Positions 63,190 to 64,000 of a DNA stretch of 64,000 nt are shown here, piece after piece. The stretch comes from AP-15 sp963796155 (lineage in GTDB: Bacteria > Pseudomonadota > Alphaproteobacteria > ATCC43930 > CGMCC-115725), in the NCBI GenBank assembly GCA_963796155.1, contig CAWCKT010000022.1, forward strand, positions 1 through 64,000, in the 5' to 3' direction. The translations under genes and the position numbers were made by a program. The notes below the pieces were generated by a model. The model had not been told where the DNA came from. It saw only the letters and a list, made by a program, of their open reading frames with translations, and searched no databases. The first letter of the stretch is position 1. Every line of letters starts with the position of its first letter.

Positions 63190-63370
63190 TGCGCTATTAG
63201 CCATTAGTCCGGGTCTGTCCGAAATGGCGCGGCACAATCCAGGTCAAGATCAAGGTCAAAGTCAATATGCCGAACGGTGCTCGGTATCCGCCTGGATAAC
63301 CCGTTCCCGCGGGTCCTCGGCGCACGAATTCCGGCCACCGCGCGAGGCGGCTCCTACTCCAGGTGGTCCG

Positions 63371-63886
63371 CTACTCCAGGTGGTCCGTTGCTTCGCCGTG
63401 GTCGGTAGCCTCGGCCGCGCGCTTGCGGCAGGCCTCGATCTCGGCTTCGGCGGCCCGGCGATCCGCCCACGCTTCGGCCTGCACCGACTTGCCGGGCTCG
63501 ATCGCCTTGTAGACCTCGAAGAAGTGCTGGATCTCGAGCCGCTCGAACTCCGGCACGTGATGGATGTCCCGCAGATGCTCCATCCGGGGATCTCGGGCCG
63601 GGACGCAGAGCACCTTGTCATCCGCGCCCATCTCGTCCCGCATCCGGAACATCCCGATGACCCGGCAGTTGATCAGGCAACCCGGGAAGGTGGGCTCGTC
63701 GAGCAGCACGAGCGCGTCCAGCGGGTCGCCGTCGTCGGCCAGGGTGTCCTCGATGAACCCGTAGTCCGCCGGGTACCTGGTAGAGGTGAATAGCATGCGG
63801 TCCAGCCGGATCCGGCCGGTGGCGTGGTCCATCTCGTACTTGTTGCGCTGTCCCTTGGGGATCTCGATGAGAACGTCAACGTCCAC
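63371..63886 (-). CDS. ppa: inorganic pyrophosphatase (actinobacterial-type family I)
   Basis: 171 residues. VLIEIPKGQRNKYEMDHATGRI, LDRMLFTSTRYPADYGFIEDTL, DGDPLDALVL (metal-binding Asp residues), PGCLINCRVIGMFRM and VPARDPRMEHLRDIHHVPEF then IQHFFEVYKAIEPGKSV. The HHVPEF and KxxEPGKSV ends are characteristic of actinobacterial Ppa. It hydrolyses PPi to drive biosynthesis. Its C-terminus contains a short EATDH repeat. Confidence 0.93.
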   Translation of the reverse strand: MDVDVLIEIPKGQRNKYEMDHATGRIRLDRMLFTSTRYPADYGFIEDTLADDGDPLDALVLLDEPTFPGCLINCRVIGMFRMRDEMGADDKVLCVPARDPRMEHLRDIHHVPEFERLEIQHFFEVYKAIEPGKSVQAEAWADRRAAEAEIEACRKRAAEATDHGEATDHLE

Positions 63887-63967
63887 TGGTTCGCTCCAGA
63901 TCGGTCTGGGTGATTAACTCCATTGTTCCCGCATTCCGCGGCCGACATCGCTTGAGGTGGTAGATCA

Positions 63968-64000
63968 TGGTGCGCCGCACACGGCTCACGGCCGTGCTGA
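63968..64000 (+). CDS. start of an unidentified gene, cut by window end
   Basis: ATG 63968 follows TGAGGTGGTAGATC and diverges from ppa. Only 11 codons are visible (MVRRTRLTAVL), resembling the start of an exported protein. In actinobacteria a D-alanyl-D-alanine carboxypeptidase often sits here, but this cannot be verified. Confidence 0.4.
   Translation, partial: WCAAHGSRPC

Noticed and set aside
1..64000. tRNA or rRNA genes
   Set aside because: Scanned for T-loop GTTCGA-type motifs with flanking stems and for rRNA landmarks by eye; none found, though a covariance-model scan was not possible.

Overview
The window is GC-rich (many 60-base lines near 70% GC) and has the character of a soil or freshwater alphaproteobacterium of the Rhodospirillales/Rhizobiales type. 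The evidence is a SciP/DUF1153 cell-cycle regulator, a TerB-DnaJ protein coupled to an AmpD-like amidase, DUF3108, DUF2189 and DUF5681 proteins, and TTAA-N7-TTAA CtrA-like sites. No rRNA, tRNA or CRISPR array was seen. The last ~1.6 kb (from about 62.41 kb) does not fit: a truncated UMP kinase of a group I associate with actinobacteria and an actinobacterial-type inorganic pyrophosphatase follow an abruptly truncated alphaproteobacterial amidase. That points to an assembly chimera or, less likely, an exotic insertion.

Layout. 0-8 kb: aromatic and aldehyde catabolism (MFS importer, homogentisate dioxygenase, EthD-like protein, SDR, HpaH hydratase, CoxL/xanthine-dehydrogenase-type large subunit, Rieske oxygenase). 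8.4-10.3 kb: a low-GC two-gene island, AAA ATPase plus PIN-like nuclease, a candidate defence or toxin module. 10.9-16.4 kb: Zn alcohol dehydrogenase, a small secreted Gly/Tyr-rich protein, and an HxlR-regulated EmrAB-type efflux pair with a clear operator. 16.4-19.8 kb: caspase-like remnant, DUF3108, gentisate dioxygenase. 19.9-31.5 kb: HyuA/HyuB, a periplasmic binding protein, a CoA-transferase pair, a DUF433/DUF5615 toxin-antitoxin pair, an Asp/Glu/hydantoin racemase, and two tandem family-5 solute-binding proteins. 31.6-33.1 kb: an IS110/IS1111-type insertion sequence. 33.3-38.5 kb: AT-richer DNA with CtrA-like sites, a GNAT-like protein, a PAS-like protein, a DHA2 exporter and a PAS histidine kinase.

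39.5-46.6 kb: a dipeptide-type ABC operon (two ATPases, two permeases, two binding proteins) with several lesions: a stop codon inside a Walker A motif, a permease frameshift and a doubly frameshifted binding protein. 47-54.8 kb: DUF2189 membrane protein, a split and frameshifted acyl-CoA ligase, a frameshifted DUF5681 gene, an HcnABC/opine-oxidase-like flavoenzyme operon and a frameshifted EamA transporter. 54.8-56.0 kb: a DUF6065-like gene preceded by a 100-residue Cys-containing peptide gene made of three nearly identical 27-residue repeats. This is the most novel-looking locus. 56.5-62.4 kb: SciP, a BTAD/TolB-like/TPR regulator, an oxalate/formate-type MFS carrier, TerB-DnaJ and AmpD.

Many genes serve uptake and ring cleavage of aromatic acids and use of amino-acid-derived or cyclic amide compounds. 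At least seven loci carry frameshifts or stops while very long genes (CoxL-like, HyuA, HyuB, the BTAD regulator) are intact. Uniform sequencing noise is therefore not the obvious explanation, but it cannot be excluded from sequence alone.
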